From Streptomyces bungoensis (GTDB lineage Bacteria; Actinomycetota; Actinomycetes; Streptomycetales; Streptomycetaceae): DNA of 64,000 nt. Below, piece after piece: positions 1 to 9,132 of this stretch (the stretch's first letter is position 1; each line of letters opens with the position of its first letter). The position numbers were made by a program, and so were the translations under genes. The stretch covers positions 62,001 to 126,000 of the forward strand of contig NZ_KQ948855.1 in NCBI RefSeq assembly GCF_001514215.1, in the 5' to 3' direction. The notes below the pieces were generated by a model. That model was not told where the DNA came from. It did not search any database and was given only the letters and a program-made list of their open reading frames with translations.

Positions 1-529
1 CGCCGGCGGGCCGTACGGTCCCGTCGGGGCCCTCGGCGTCGCCCTCTCCCATGAGGGTGAGGGCGCAGTGGGACAGCGGGGCCAGGTCGCCGGAGCAGCC
101 GAGCGAGCCGTACTCGTGGACGACCGGGGTGATCCCGGCGTTGAGCACGTCGGCCATGGTCTGGGCGACCTCGGGCCGCACGCCGGTGTGCCCGGAGCAG
201 ACGGTCTTGAGCCTGAGGAACATCAGGGCCCGGACGACTTCCCGCTCCACCCGCGGCCCCATGCCGGCGGCGTGGGAGCGGACGATGTTGCGCTGCAGCT
301 GGGCGCGCAGCTCGGGGCTGATGTGCCGGGTCGCCAGGGCGCCGAAGCCGGTGGAGACGCCGTAGACCGGGTCGGGCTTGGCCGCAAGGGCGTCCACGAT
401 CTCCCGGGCCGCCGCCAGGGCCGCCACCGCTTCGGCCGACAGCTCGATGCGGGCACCGCCGCGCGCCACGGCGAGAACGTCGGACGCGGTGACACCGGAC
501 GTCCCCACCACCACAGTGTGCATATCCAT
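1..529 (-). CDS. hutH: Histidine ammonia-lyase, N-terminal part (gene runs off the left edge)
   Basis: Cytoplasmic first step of histidine degradation: non-oxidative deamination of L-histidine to urocanate. The visible 176 residues match the N-terminal half of the HAL/PAL family, including the MIO-forming loop (G-C-S-G-D-L-A-P-L, around 78-108). Here the tripeptide is Cys-Ser-Gly rather than the more common Ala-Ser-Gly; I recall Cys-Gly-type MIO cross-links being annotated for streptomycete HutH. The start is the ATG at 529 (MDMHTVVV); a second ATG lies two codons later and no strong Shine-Dalgarno is visible. The C-terminal two thirds and stop codon are outside the window. Confidence 0.93.
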   Translation of the reverse strand, partial: MDMHTVVVGTSGVTASDVLAVARGGARIELSAEAVAALAAAREIVDALAAKPDPVYGVSTGFGALATRHISPELRAQLQRNIVRSHAAGMGPRVEREVVRALMFLRLKTVCSGHTGVRPEVAQTMADVLNAGITPVVHEYGSLGCSGDLAPLSHCALTLMGEGDAEGPDGTVRPAG

Positions 530-608
530 ATTCAGGAGCGTACGCATTGAATGCGTTGATGTCACCAGTGGGGCGGCGGATTGACCCTTACCCTCGCTGT
601 GCGCCGCG

Positions 609-1751
609 TCACGGCTCCCGCCCGCGGAAGCGGCGCCGCTCGCCGTGCGCGGGGGACGCCTCGTCCGCCAACCGTACGACCGGATCGTCCGGGCCCTCCC
701 GGCCGGCCACCACCGGCCGCTCGGCGCGCAGGGCCTTGGCCCGGTACTGCGCGGCGTCGGCCAGCCGGAACAGCCGCCGGGCCGACCGCACCGGCCCGAT
801 GGGATCCCCGGTCGAGGCGACCCCGCAGGCCACGCCCTCGCCGAGTTCCAGCTCGGCGGCGCGCCGGCACAGCTCGTCCGCCGCCTTCACCACGTCGTCG
901 GCCGGCCGCCCCACCGCGAGCAGGCAGAACTCGTCCCCGCCGAGCCGGGCCACGAGCGCGCCCGGCACCATCGCCCCGCACAGGGACAGCACCGAGCCGA
1001 ATCGTTCCAGCAGCCGGTCGCCGACGGCGTGCCCGAGGGTGTCGTTGACCCGCTTGAGCCCGTTGAGGTCGCAGACGACGAGGCTGACGACCACGCCCTC
1101 CACCCGGTGCCGCTCGACGGCCTCCTCCAGCCGTACGTCCACGGCGCGCCGGTTGGCCAGGCCGGTGAGGGCGTCGGTGAACGCGAGCCGGCGGGCCTCC
1201 TCCAGCCGCTCGGTCTGCGCCAGCCCGGCGGCGACGACGGCGGCCAGGACGGTCGCGAAGTCGGCGTCCCCGCGCCCGAACAGCGGCGCCCCGGCCGGCC
1301 GGGCCACGTACAGCTCGCCCCAGGCCCTGCCGTGCAGCACGACGGGGGCGACGACACAGCATCCCCGGCCGCGCCGGCGCAGGGCGGCCACCCGCTGGTG
1401 GAAGTACCCGGGGGTGCCGGCGGCGGGCCCTTGGGCGGTCTCCACCCACGCGTTGGGCCCGCCGCCGCCCGCCCACCGCTCGTGCAGGAACTCGGTGATC
1501 TCCGGGAACTGGTGCACCGGGTAGGCCTCGGTCTCCGGAAACTCCTCCTCGTCCGGTGCCCGCTCCCCCACGTTGACGAGAACGCGCAGCCGCCCCAGCT
1601 CCCGCTCCCACACCGACAGCGCGGCGAAGCTGCCGTCCAGCGCCCGGCACGCGCCGAGGGCGGCGGCCCGCCACGACTCCCGCGGGGTGTGCGCCGCCGC
1701 CATCCCCTGAGCCAGCGTCACCACGTCGGCGAGCCGGTTGTCCTCACCCAT
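609..1751 (-). CDS. cdgE: GAF-GGDEF diguanylate cyclase
   Basis: Predicted cytosolic cyclic-di-GMP synthase, 380 aa. Residues about 15-165 look like a GAF-type sensor domain. A GGDEF domain covers about 185-345, with the intact signature RLGGDEF near residue 271 and the upstream D-x-N-x-L-K metal/nucleotide motif (CDLNGLKRVND). No RxxD inhibitory site sits five residues before GGDEF (that segment reads V-P-G-A), so product inhibition through the classical I-site is not expected. No transmembrane segment or EAL domain is seen. It starts at ATG 1751, six bases after a TAACCT -10-like hexamer, so it may be leaderless. The symbol follows the S. coelicolor GAF-GGDEF protein in this neighbourhood and is from memory. 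Confidence 0.85.
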   Translation of the reverse strand: MGEDNRLADVVTLAQGMAAAHTPRESWRAAALGACRALDGSFAALSVWERELGRLRVLVNVGERAPDEEEFPETEAYPVHQFPEITEFLHERWAGGGGPNAWVETAQGPAAGTPGYFHQRVAALRRRGRGCCVVAPVVLHGRAWGELYVARPAGAPLFGRGDADFATVLAAVVAAGLAQTERLEEARRLAFTDALTGLANRRAVDVRLEEAVERHRVEGVVVSLVVCDLNGLKRVNDTLGHAVGDRLLERFGSVLSLCGAMVPGALVARLGGDEFCLLAVGRPADDVVKAADELCRRAAELELGEGVACGVASTGDPIGPVRSARRLFRLADAAQYRAKALRAERPVVAGREGPDDPVVRLADEASPAHGERRRFRGREP

Positions 1752-1757
1752 TACTCC

Positions 1758-1763
1758 AGGTTA
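1758..1763 (-). promoter_or_regulatory. -10-like hexamer of the GGDEF gene
   Basis: TAACCT on the minus strand, six bases upstream of the ATG at 1751. This spacing puts transcription initiation at or next to the start codon. No convincing -35 was identified. Confidence 0.45.
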
Positions 1764-1835
1764 GGGACGAACACCGGCAAGAGGGATATTTATGGAGCGA
1801 TCAAGTGAAACCGCGCATGCGGCGTGCGGCCGCGA

Positions 1836-2630
1836 TCACTCACCCGGCCACTGCGGCCTGCGCTTCTCGTTGAAGGCCGCGACGCCCTCCGCCCGGTCCC
1901 CGGAGAACGCCACCGACCGCCAGGCCGCGTCCTCGACCTCCAGCCCGGCCGGCAGGTCCAGCCCGTGCCCCAGCCGCAGTGCCCGCTTCGCGGCCCGCAG
2001 GCCCACCGGCGAGTTCCCGGCGATCCGCTCGCCCAGCGCCAGCGCCTCCTCCCGGTCCCGGCCCTCGTCCACCAGCAGATCGACCATGCCCAGCTCGGCG
2101 GCCTCCGGCGCCTCCACCCGCCGCGCCGAGAAGATCAGCTCGGCGGCGCGCGCCGCACCGACCCTGCGCGGCAGCAACTGCGTGCCGCCGCCGCCCGGGA
2201 TCACGCCCACGGACACCTCCGGCAGCCCGACGACCGCCGTACGGTCCGCCACGATCAGGTCGCAGGACAGGGCCAGCTCGAACCCGCCGCCCAGCGCGAA
2301 GCCGTGCACCGCCGCGATCGTCGGCATCGGCAGCTCCAGCACGCCGGTGTACGCCCCGCGCGCGACGGGCCGCTGCCGCACCAGGTCGGCGTCGCTGAAG
2401 GAGTTCCGCTCCTTGAGGTCCGCACCGACGCAGAACGCCCGCTCGTGGGAGGACGTCAGCACGGTCACGCGTACGTCCCGGTCGGCGGCGAGCGCGGCAC
2501 AGGCTCCCGCGATGGAGCGGGCCATCTCCGTCGAGACGGCGTTCATGGCCTTGGGCCGGTCCAGCACCAGCTCCGCGACGTGCCCGTGCCGCCGCACCAG
2601 CACGAACTCCCCGAACCGCTCCTCGCTCAT
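1836..2630 (-). CDS. Enoyl-CoA hydratase/isomerase family protein
   Basis: Crotonase-fold enzyme of 264 aa, the usual length for a monofunctional family member. It shows the oxyanion-hole/active-site stretch A-V-H-G-F-A-L-G-G-G-F-E-L and, 20 residues on, L-P-E-V-S-V-G-V-I-P-G-G-G-G-T. Both glutamates that act in hydration (Glu144 and Glu164 in rat crotonase numbering) are therefore present, supporting hydratase rather than only isomerase or hydrolase activity. Substrate cannot be read from sequence. The gene stands alone between the GGDEF gene and a divergent Ala-rich membrane protein; beta-oxidation or branched-chain acyl-CoA turnover are both possible. Confidence 0.88.
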   Translation of the reverse strand: MSEERFGEFVLVRRHGHVAELVLDRPKAMNAVSTEMARSIAGACAALAADRDVRVTVLTSSHERAFCVGADLKERNSFSDADLVRQRPVARGAYTGVLELPMPTIAAVHGFALGGGFELALSCDLIVADRTAVVGLPEVSVGVIPGGGGTQLLPRRVGAARAAELIFSARRVEAPEAAELGMVDLLVDEGRDREEALALGERIAGNSPVGLRAAKRALRLGHGLDLPAGLEVEDAAWRSVAFSGDRAEGVAAFNEKRRPQWPGE

Positions 2631-2832
2631 GACACCCTCCGGTTAACGCGGGTTAACTTCTGCCGCCCCGATCATCGCAGCCGTACCCCGCCCCGGAAAA
2701 GAGCCGCCGCCGTTGCCTGTTCTACCCCCGTTCGAGTGACATCCCGACTGTTCCGCCCCACACCCCCCACAGCCCGGCATAACGTGCGCACCGCCACGAC
2801 GCGCCCCGGGCGCGCGGCGGGGAGGGGACCTG

Positions 2833-4119
2833 ATGACACCGATACGTGGAGAGTCCGGCACGGCGGGAAGACCGCCGGCACCTGCCGAGGCGGGGACGAC
2901 GGAGACGCGGGCGGCCGGCGCGGCGGAGACGGTCCGCCCTGGAGCGGCGGGTCCGGCCGGAGCCGCCGACGGGCAGCGTGCTGCCGCGGCCGGGACAGCG
3001 GACGCGGACGATGCGGCCGGTACGGCCCGGTCGGCCGAGGCCGCTGAAGCGGCGAAGCCGGCCGAGGCGACGGCAGCGGCAGCCGCCGGCAGGACAACCG
3101 CAGCCGAGCCTGTCGAGGCGGCCGGCGCGACGCACCCCTCCCAGGCCGCCACCGCGGCGAAGGCCACGGCGGAGTCGGCAGAGGCCGCTGCCCCGGCCCC
3201 GTCAGCGGAACCGGCCGCAGAGGCCGAGCCCCCCGCTTGGGCCGCCGCCCCAGCGGAAGACCCGGCAGAGCGGACCGACGCCGCTGCCCCAGCCACACCG
3301 GCGGAACCGGCCACACAGGCCCAGGCAGCCACCACAGCGCAGGACCCGGCAGAGCAGACCGGCACCACCGCCCCCGCCACACCAGCCGAACCGTCCGCGG
3401 AGGCCCAGCCCCCCGCTCCTTCGACCGCACCGCGGACCGGCGCGGCGGACACCGTCCGGGCCACCACCGCAGCGGTGGACACGGTGGAGTCGGCGGAGGC
3501 CGCCGACCCAGCCGCAGCGACGGAGCCGGAACCAGCGGAGCCGACCGCGGAGACCACGCCCACCGCCCGGCAAACAGCGCCCCACCTCCTCCCCCACGGC
3601 CGCCACCGCAAGCCCCGGCACCGGAAGGTGCTGATCGCCGCCGGGGGGCTGGCCCTGGCCGTCGGGGTGCTGAGCCTGGTGCGGGTGGCGCCGGAGTCGG
3701 GGCTGGGCGGTCCGGGTACGGCGGAGGCCGACCCCCGGGTCCACCCGGGCGCCGGGGCGAGTGCCCGGTCGGCGGCCCCGTCCGCCGGCAAGGCCGCTCG
3801 CCCGCGCGCCGTGCCCTCGGCCACCTCCGTCATGGGCGGGGTGAGCGCCGCGCCGACGACGTCCGGGGCGGCCGCGACGCCCCCCTCGGCGAAGCCCACC
3901 CGGCTTCCCGGCACCCCGTCCGGCGGGGCCCCGCAGCCGACGACCGCACCGACCAGCACCGCGCCCCGCCCAGCCCCCGACGCCCCCACCCCCACCGGAA
4001 CGGCCCCCGCACCGGCCCCGAGCCACAGCACCACCGCCCCCACACCGGGCGGCGGACTGTGCCTGCCACTGATCAGCCTGTGCGTAGGGGATCTGCTGGG
4101 CGGGAAGAGCAGCCGCTAG
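2833..4119 (+). CDS. Ala/Pro/Glu-rich single-pass membrane protein of unknown function
   Basis: 428 aa with three parts. Residues 1 to about 255 are a low-complexity region made of degenerate A-E-P-A / A-A-E-A-A-E repeats, probably disordered and cytoplasmic. Residues about 265-285 form one hydrophobic helix (V-L-I-A-A-G-G-L-A-L-A-V-G-V-L-S-L-V) after a basic R-K-P-R-H-R-K stretch, predicting an N-in topology. Residues 290-410 are Pro/Thr/Ser-rich and probably cross or reach the cell wall. The tail contains a short conserved-looking L-C-L-P-L-I-S-L-C-V-G-D-L-L motif with two cysteines. GGGGAGGGGA before ATG 2833 is a good ribosome site. I do not recognise a function. Confidence 0.75.
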   Translation: MTPIRGESGTAGRPPAPAEAGTTETRAAGAAETVRPGAAGPAGAADGQRAAAAGTADADDAAGTARSAEAAEAAKPAEATAAAAAGRTTAAEPVEAAGATHPSQAATAAKATAESAEAAAPAPSAEPAAEAEPPAWAAAPAEDPAERTDAAAPATPAEPATQAQAATTAQDPAEQTGTTAPATPAEPSAEAQPPAPSTAPRTGAADTVRATTAAVDTVESAEAADPAAATEPEPAEPTAETTPTARQTAPHLLPHGRHRKPRHRKVLIAAGGLALAVGVLSLVRVAPESGLGGPGTAEADPRVHPGAGASARSAAPSAGKAARPRAVPSATSVMGGVSAAPTTSGAAATPPSAKPTRLPGTPSGGAPQPTTAPTSTAPRPAPDAPTPTGTAPAPAPSHSTTAPTPGGGLCLPLISLCVGDLLGGKSSR

Positions 4120-4188
4120 GCAGGCCCCCCACGACGACCCGACACCGTGGGAATCCGCTGGGCGGAAAGCAGCCGCTGGGCCCTAGGC
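4087..4188. repeat. Imperfect direct repeat at two convergent gene ends
   Basis: About 30 bases around GCTGGGCGGGAAGAGCAGCC (4096 onward) recur as GCTGGGCGGAAAGCAGCC near 4157-4174, both followed by CTAGGC. The first copy contains the stop of the Ala-rich protein and the second lies at the stop of the cyclase gene. It looks like a small local duplication. Confidence 0.55.
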
Positions 4189-5298
4189 GGAGCCCGTGCG
4201 GCGGCCGAGCAGCCACGGCTCGACCACGCCGAGTCCGCGCACCGGCCGCTGCCACATGGGCTGGAGCGCGAAGCGGTACGTCGGCGGCTCCTCGCCCTCC
4301 TTCTCCGCGGCGGCCGCCGCCTCGGCGGCCTCGGCCTCCGAGGCGGGCGCCTCGCCGGTGCGGATCAACTCCTCCGCGAAGGCGCTGTCCACCAGCACCG
4401 CGTCCCGCGGCGCTATCGACGTCAGCCGGGAGGCGAGGTTGACGGTCGTACCGAACACGTCGCCCATCCGGGTGGTCACCGTGCCGAACGCCATCCCGAC
4501 CCGCAGCTCGGGCATCGTCTCGTCGTTCGCCATCGTCTCGACCAGGCGCAGGGCGATGTCCGCGGCCGTACCGGAGTCGTCGGCGACGTACAGCACCTCG
4601 TCCCCGAGGGTCTTGATGAGCCGGCCGCCCCGGGCGGCCACCAGGTCGGCGGCGGTCGTCTCGAACGCCTCGACCAGCTCGCCCAGCTCCTCCTCCTCCA
4701 TCCGGCGGGTCAGCCGCGTGAACCCCACCAGATCGGCGAAGCCGACCGCGAGCCGCCGGTCGACCATCTCCTCGTCGTCGGCGGTCTGCACGACCCGCCC
4801 GGCCGAGGCGGCCAGCTGGCGGCGCCACACGTAGACGAGGAACTCCTCCAGCTCGGGCAGGAGCAGCTCGACGATCGGGTACGTCACCTCGGTGCGGGTC
4901 ATGCCCGGCTCGGGAGGCTCGGTCAGCCCCTCCAGGAAGGAGTCGATCTGCCATTCGGCCAACCGGGCGGTCGTCTGCCCCGTCGACCGGGCCACCTGCA
5001 CCGCCATGGCCTCGCTCAGCAGGCCCGCCTCCACCAGACCGGCGAGGCGGCGCAGCGCCAGGACGTCGGCCTCGGTGAGGGCCTTGGCCTGGCCGATGTC
5101 GGCGAAGCCCATCGCCCGCCAGAACCGCGAGGCCAGCTCCATGGAGACACCGGCGCTCCGGGCCGCCTGGAACGGGGTGTAGCGCCGCTCGGCGCCCAGG
5201 ATGAGCTGTTCGAGGCGCAGCGCGAGCGGGTCCTCGCCGGAGTCGGCGGCGTGGGGGTCCCCCCGGTCCGCACCGGAGCCCGTGTCGTCGACGGTCAC
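4183..5298 (-). CDS. cya: Class III adenylyl cyclase
   Basis: Makes cAMP from ATP. 371 aa, soluble. The catalytic domain (about 185-335) has the metal-binding F-A-D-L-V-G-F-T near residue 187, the lysine plus second metal aspartate in G-G-R-L-I-K-T-L-G-D-E-V near 226, and the transition-state Asn/Arg in T-V-N-L-A-S-R-L near 285, so all catalytic residues are present. The N-terminal ~180 residues resemble the regulatory region of the pH-sensing mycobacterial Rv1264-type cyclases, with no membrane helix. An acidic Ala/Glu tract (about 320-340) interrupts the C-terminus. Start is GTG 5298. In Streptomyces this single cyclase supplies cAMP for spore germination. Confidence 0.9.
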   Translation of the reverse strand: MTVDDTGSGADRGDPHAADSGEDPLALRLEQLILGAERRYTPFQAARSAGVSMELASRFWRAMGFADIGQAKALTEADVLALRRLAGLVEAGLLSEAMAVQVARSTGQTTARLAEWQIDSFLEGLTEPPEPGMTRTEVTYPIVELLLPELEEFLVYVWRRQLAASAGRVVQTADDEEMVDRRLAVGFADLVGFTRLTRRMEEEELGELVEAFETTAADLVAARGGRLIKTLGDEVLYVADDSGTAADIALRLVETMANDETMPELRVGMAFGTVTTRMGDVFGTTVNLASRLTSIAPRDAVLVDSAFAEELIRTGEAPASEAEAAEAAAAAEKEGEEPPTYRFALQPMWQRPVRGLGVVEPWLLGRRTGSA

Positions 5299-5462
5299 GC
5301 CTGCTGCCCTTCCGATCTGCCACGGTCAGGTATCGACCGGCCTCAACTCTACGGCAGGTGTGCGCCAGCTCACTCCGCTGGGTTTGGCCGAAGGTCCACT
5401 TGCGCGGGGACGCTCCGGGCCGTCCCCGCCCACCATGCCGCACGGGCGCCGCGGGCGCTCGC

Positions 5463-6323
5463 TCACGCGGGGCGCAGGTGCACGATGTCCCCCGCTCCCA
5501 CGGGCTCCTGCACCCCTTCCCGGGTGGCGATGACCAGCCGCCCGTCGCCGTCGACCGCCACCGCCTCGCCCACGATCGAACGCTCCCCCGGCAGCTCGGC
5601 CCGCACCTCGCGCCCCAGGGTGGCGCAGCCGGCCGCGTACGTCTCCTGCAGTCCGCTGGCGGCCGGGTCGCCCCCGGCCGCCCGCCAGCGCCCGTACCAG
5701 TCCTCCAGCGACCGCAGCACCGCGCGCAGCAGCGGATCGCGGTCCGTGCTCACCGCCCCGGCCAGCACCAGCGAGCCCGCCTGGGGCACGGGCAGTTCCC
5801 CGGCCCGCAGCGTGACGTTGATCCCGACGCCGACGACCACACCGCCCTCGCCGGCCCGCTCGGCGAGGATGCCCCCGGCCTTGCGCTCCTCGCCTCCGAC
5901 CTTCACCAGCAGGTCGTTGGGCCACTTCAGCGCCGTGTCCACGCCCGCCGCGCGGGACAGGCCCGTCGCCACCGCCACGCCGGTGAGCAGCGGCAGCCAC
6001 CCCCAGCGGGCGATGGGCACCTCGGTGGGCCGCAACAGTACGGAGAAGAACAGCCCGGACCGCGGCGGCGCGGACCACTGGCGGTCCAGCCGCCCGCGCC
6101 CGGCCGTCTGCTCCTCGGCGACGAGCACCGCGCCCTCGCCCGCGGTGCCGGCCGCGGCCCGCTCCACCAGGTCGGAGTTGGTCGAGCCGGTGCGCTGGAC
6201 CAGCTCCACCCGGGACCACAGTCCGCCCTCCCGCACCAGCCCGCGCCGCAGCGCCGCGGCGTTCAGGGGCGGACGGTCCAGGTCGGACCAACGGCTGTCG
6301 TCTGAGGCATTGTGCGGTGTCAT
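5463..6323 (-). CDS. birA: Biotin-[acetyl-CoA-carboxylase] ligase
   Basis: Activates biotin as biotinyl-5'-AMP and attaches it to the carrier lysine of acyl-CoA carboxylase alpha subunits, the likely partner being AccA2 in this window. 286 aa, monofunctional type without the N-terminal winged helix of E. coli BirA. It shows R-T-G-S-T-N-S-D and the biotinyl-AMP loop G-R-G-R-L-D-R-Q-W (normally GRGRxGRxW), the catalytic-lysine motif K-W-P-N-D-L-L-V and a C-terminal SH3-like region. Start chosen at ATG 6323 because it lies seven bases after a TAGGGT -10 box; the open frame extends further upstream but into the divergent pccB. Divergent from pccB, as in mycobacterial birA-accD5. Confidence 0.92.
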   Translation of the reverse strand: MTPHNASDDSRWSDLDRPPLNAAALRRGLVREGGLWSRVELVQRTGSTNSDLVERAAAGTAGEGAVLVAEEQTAGRGRLDRQWSAPPRSGLFFSVLLRPTEVPIARWGWLPLLTGVAVATGLSRAAGVDTALKWPNDLLVKVGGEERKAGGILAERAGEGGVVVGVGINVTLRAGELPVPQAGSLVLAGAVSTDRDPLLRAVLRSLEDWYGRWRAAGGDPAASGLQETYAAGCATLGREVRAELPGERSIVGEAVAVDGDGRLVIATREGVQEPVGAGDIVHLRPA

Positions 6324-6330
6324 GCAAGTC

Positions 6331-6336
6331 ACCCTA
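6331..6336 (-). promoter_or_regulatory. -10 box for leaderless birA
   Basis: TAGGGT on the minus strand, seven bases before the ATG at 6323. The geometry fits a leaderless transcript. Confidence 0.5.
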
Positions 6337-6434
6337 GGTGTGGGAAACGCCGCACTGCCGACCCGGAGGCACACCACTACGCTACGGATGAGTAACCGTC
6401 CCCCCTTTTGAGCAGGCAGGGAGCCGCGATCCCG

Positions 6435-8039
6435 ATGTCCGAGCCGGAAGAGCGCCACGAGATCGACATCCACACGACCGCGGGCAAACTCGCGGGTCTG
6501 CAGCGCCGTATTCACGAGGCGACGCACGCCGGCTCGGAGCGCGCCGTCGAAAAGCAGCACGCCAAGGGCAAACTGACGGCCCGTGAGCGCATCGAGCTGC
6601 TGCTCGACGAGGGATCCTTCGTCGAGCTCGACGAGTTCGCCCGCCACCGCTCCACCCACTTCGGCCTGGAGAAGAACCGCCCGTACGGCGACGGCGTGGT
6701 CACCGGGTACGGAACCGTCGACGGCCGCCCGGTGGCCGTGTTCTCACAGGACTTCACGGTCTTCGGCGGCGCCCTCGGCGAGGTCTACGGCCAGAAGATC
6801 GTCAAGGTGATGGACTTCGCGCTGAAGACCGGCTGCCCGGTCATCGGCATCAACGACTCCGGTGGCGCCCGCATCCAGGAAGGTGTCGCCTCGCTCGGCG
6901 CGTACGGCGAGATCTTCCGCCGCAACACCCACGCCTCCGGCGTCATCCCGCAGATCAGCCTGGTCGTCGGCCCCTGCGCGGGCGGCGCGGTGTACTCCCC
7001 CGCGATCACCGACTTCACGGTCATGGTCGACCAGACCTCGCACATGTTCATCACCGGCCCGGACGTCATCAAGACCGTCACCGGCGAGGACGTCGGCTTC
7101 GAGGAACTGGGCGGCGCCCGCACCCACAACACCGCCTCCGGTGTGGCCCACCACATGGCCGGGGACGAGAAGGACGCCATCGAGTACGTCAAGCAGCTGC
7201 TGTCGTACCTGCCGTCGAACAACCTCAGCGAGCCGCCGGCCTTCCCGGAGGAGGCCGACCTCGCCGTCACGGACGAGGACCGCGAGCTGGACACCCTGGT
7301 CCCGGACAGCGCGAACCAGCCGTACGACATCCACACGGTGATCGAGCACGTCCTGGACGACGCCGAGTTCTTCGAGACGCAGGCGCTGTTCGCGCCGAAC
7401 ATCGTCACCGGCTTCGGCCGGGTCGAGGGCCGGCCGGTGGGCATCGTCGCCAACCAGCCGATGCAGTTCGCCGGCTGCCTCGACATCACGGCGAGCGAGA
7501 AGGCCGCGCGCTTCGTGCGCACCTGCGACGCCTTCAACGTCCCGGTCATCACCTTCGTCGACGTGCCGGGCTTCCTGCCGGGCGTCGGCCAGGAGCACGA
7601 CGGCATCATCCGCCGCGGCGCCAAGCTGATCTTCGCCTACGCCGAGGCGACCGTCCCGCTGATCACGGTCATCACCCGCAAGGCCTTCGGCGGCGCCTAC
7701 GACGTCATGGGCTCCAAGCACCTGGGCGCCGACCTGAACCTGGCCTGGCCGACGGCCCAGATCGCCGTGATGGGCGCCCAGGGCGCCGTCAACATCCTGC
7801 ACCGCCGCACCCTGGCCGAGGCGGAGGCGAGCGGCGAGGACGTGGAGGCGGTGCGCGCCCGGCTGATCCAGGAGTACGAGGACACGCTCCTCAACCCCTA
7901 CGTCGCGGCCGAGCGCGGCTACATCGACGCGGTGATCATGCCGTCCGACACCCGCCGCCACATCGTCCGCGGCCTGCGTCAGCTGCGCACCAAGCGGGAA
8001 TCCCTGCCTCCGAAGAAGCACGGCAACATCCCCCTCTAG
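6435..8039 (+). CDS. pccB: Propionyl-CoA carboxylase beta subunit (carboxyltransferase)
   Basis: Transfers CO2 from carboxybiotin to propionyl-CoA, giving methylmalonyl-CoA, the extender unit for polyketides and odd/branched lipids. 534 aa with two crotonase-like carboxyltransferase halves. The oxyanion-hole glycine motifs G-G-A-R-I-Q-E-G (near 143) and G-G-A-Y-D-V-M (near 419) are present. Start at ATG 6435 (MSEPEE) is preferred over upstream candidates because GGCAGGGAG lies about 11 bases before it and the family normally begins here. Followed 23 bases later by pccE; works with the biotinylated AccA2 encoded at 10073-11845. Acetyl-CoA as an additional substrate cannot be excluded. Confidence 0.95.
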   Translation: MSEPEERHEIDIHTTAGKLAGLQRRIHEATHAGSERAVEKQHAKGKLTARERIELLLDEGSFVELDEFARHRSTHFGLEKNRPYGDGVVTGYGTVDGRPVAVFSQDFTVFGGALGEVYGQKIVKVMDFALKTGCPVIGINDSGGARIQEGVASLGAYGEIFRRNTHASGVIPQISLVVGPCAGGAVYSPAITDFTVMVDQTSHMFITGPDVIKTVTGEDVGFEELGGARTHNTASGVAHHMAGDEKDAIEYVKQLLSYLPSNNLSEPPAFPEEADLAVTDEDRELDTLVPDSANQPYDIHTVIEHVLDDAEFFETQALFAPNIVTGFGRVEGRPVGIVANQPMQFAGCLDITASEKAARFVRTCDAFNVPVITFVDVPGFLPGVGQEHDGIIRRGAKLIFAYAEATVPLITVITRKAFGGAYDVMGSKHLGADLNLAWPTAQIAVMGAQGAVNILHRRTLAEAEASGEDVEAVRARLIQEYEDTLLNPYVAAERGYIDAVIMPSDTRRHIVRGLRQLRTKRESLPPKKHGNIPL

Positions 8040-8062
8040 GCCCGCCGACCCTGGGAGCGGTC

Positions 8063-8272
8063 ATGAACATCAAGGTCGTACGAGGCAATCCGACCCCGGA
8101 GGAGCTGGCCGCCGCCCTGGCGGTGGTCCGGGCCCGCGCCGCGGCGGCGGCAGCCCTGCCGCCCGGCGCGCCCACCCCCCGCGACTCCTGGTCGGACCCG
8201 TCCCGCATCGCGACGACACACCTGCCGGCACCGGGCCCGACGAGCTGGACCCGCACGTACTGGCCGAGCTGA
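8063..8272 (+). CDS. pccE: Acyl-CoA carboxylase epsilon subunit
   Basis: 69-aa actinobacteria-specific subunit that stabilises and activates the carboxyltransferase-biotin carboxylase complex. It starts M-N-I-K-V-V-R-G-N-P-T-P-E-E-L-A-A-A, the typical family opening, followed by an Ala-rich helix and a Pro/Trp-rich tail (S-W-T-R-T-Y-W-P-S). It sits directly behind pccB with GGGAGCGG before ATG 8063, consistent with co-translation. Confidence 0.93.
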   Translation: MNIKVVRGNPTPEELAAALAVVRARAAAAAALPPGAPTPRDSWSDPSRIATTHLPAPGPTSWTRTYWPS

Positions 8273-8354
8273 GGCGGCGTCCTCAGGTGCGCCGGGCGCC
8301 GATCTGAGTACCCCTACTCAGGCGCCCGGCCCGCCGAGGCCGCACGCTGGTGGC

Positions 8355-8483
8355 ATGTTGTGGTCAGACCCCGAGGACGAACCGCCGAAAGAACTCCGCG
8401 ACACGCAGGAGATGCTCCGGCGGCTGGGCCTCCTGATGGCTCTGGCCGCGGTCCTCACGATGATCGTGATCGGCCTGAGGTAG
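8355..8483 (+). CDS. Small single-pass membrane protein, 42 aa
   Basis: ATG 8355 opens a 42-codon frame: acidic N-terminus ([14 protein letters not shown]), an amphipathic stretch, then a hydrophobic helix ([17 protein letters not shown]) ending two residues from the stop. It lies between pccE and maf in the same direction, 28 bases before maf. Composition and placement look genuine, and small membrane proteins occur here in related genomes as I recall. Function unknown; an accessory to the carboxylase block is only a guess from position. Confidence 0.6.
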   Translation: MLWSDPEDEPPKELRDTQEMLRRLGLLMALAAVLTMIVIGLR

Positions 8484-8498
8484 CGCGGCGCGCCCCGC

Positions 8499-8504
8499 TA
8501 ACCT
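8499..8504 (+). promoter_or_regulatory. -10 box for leaderless maf
   Basis: TAACCT seven bases upstream of the ATG at 8512. It suggests maf has its own promoter within the pcc block. Confidence 0.45.
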
Positions 8505-8511
8505 GGGCCGC

Positions 8512-9132
8512 ATGACCGCCACACCGCGCAGACGACTCGTACTGGCCTCCCAGTCCCCGGCCCGCCTGGGCCTGCTCCGCCAGGCCGGCCTGGCCCCCGA
8601 GGTGATCGTGAGCGGGGTCGACGAGGACGCCGTCACCGCGCCCACCCCGGCCGAGCTGGCGCTCGCCCTCGCGGAGGCCAAGGCCTCGGTGGTGGCGGCG
8701 AAGCCGGAGGTGCAGGGCGCCCTGGTGATCGGCTGCGACTCGGTGCTGGAGCTGGACGGGCAGGCGCTCGGCAAGCCCGCCGACGCCGAGGAGGCCACCG
8801 CCCGCTGGAAGTCCATGCGCGGCCGGGCCGGCGTCCTCCAGACGGGGCACTGTGTGTGGGACACCGCGGCCAAGCGGTACGTCTCCGCGACCGCGTCCAC
8901 CGTCGTCCGGTTCGGCGAGCCGACGGACGAGGAGATCACCGCGTACGTCGCCTCCGGCGAGCCGCTCCACGTCGCCGGGGCGTTCACCCTGGACGGCCGT
9001 TCGGCGCCGTTCGTCGAGGGCATCGACGGCGACCACGGCAACGTGATCGGCATCAGCCTGCCCCTCGTCCGGCGGCTGCTGGCCGAACTGGGCGTGGGGA
9101 TCACCGACCTGTGGACACCGGCTGCCGACTGA
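8512..9132 (+). CDS. maf: Maf family nucleoside triphosphate pyrophosphatase
   Basis: House-cleaning enzyme that hydrolyses non-canonical or modified NTPs (dTTP/UTP or m7GTP class) to monophosphate and PPi. 206 aa. It has the N-terminal [12 protein letters not shown] substrate loop, the V-I-G-C-D-S-V-L metal site and A-G-A-F-T-L-D-G near the C-terminus, all expected for Maf. Located inside the carboxylase block exactly as maf lies between accE5 and accA3 in mycobacteria. Its last 32 bases overlap the 3' end of the convergent membrane protein gene at 9101. Confidence 0.93.
   Translation: MTATPRRRLVLASQSPARLGLLRQAGLAPEVIVSGVDEDAVTAPTPAELALALAEAKASVVAAKPEVQGALVIGCDSVLELDGQALGKPADAEEATARWKSMRGRAGVLQTGHCVWDTAAKRYVSATASTVVRFGEPTDEEITAYVASGEPLHVAGAFTLDGRSAPFVEGIDGDHGNVIGISLPLVRRLLAELGVGITDLWTPAAD

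Noticed and set aside
562..1674. 370-codon frame overlapping the GGDEF gene
   Set aside because: Same strand, shifted frame, almost only Arg/Gly/Ala/Pro; the GGDEF frame explains the sequence.
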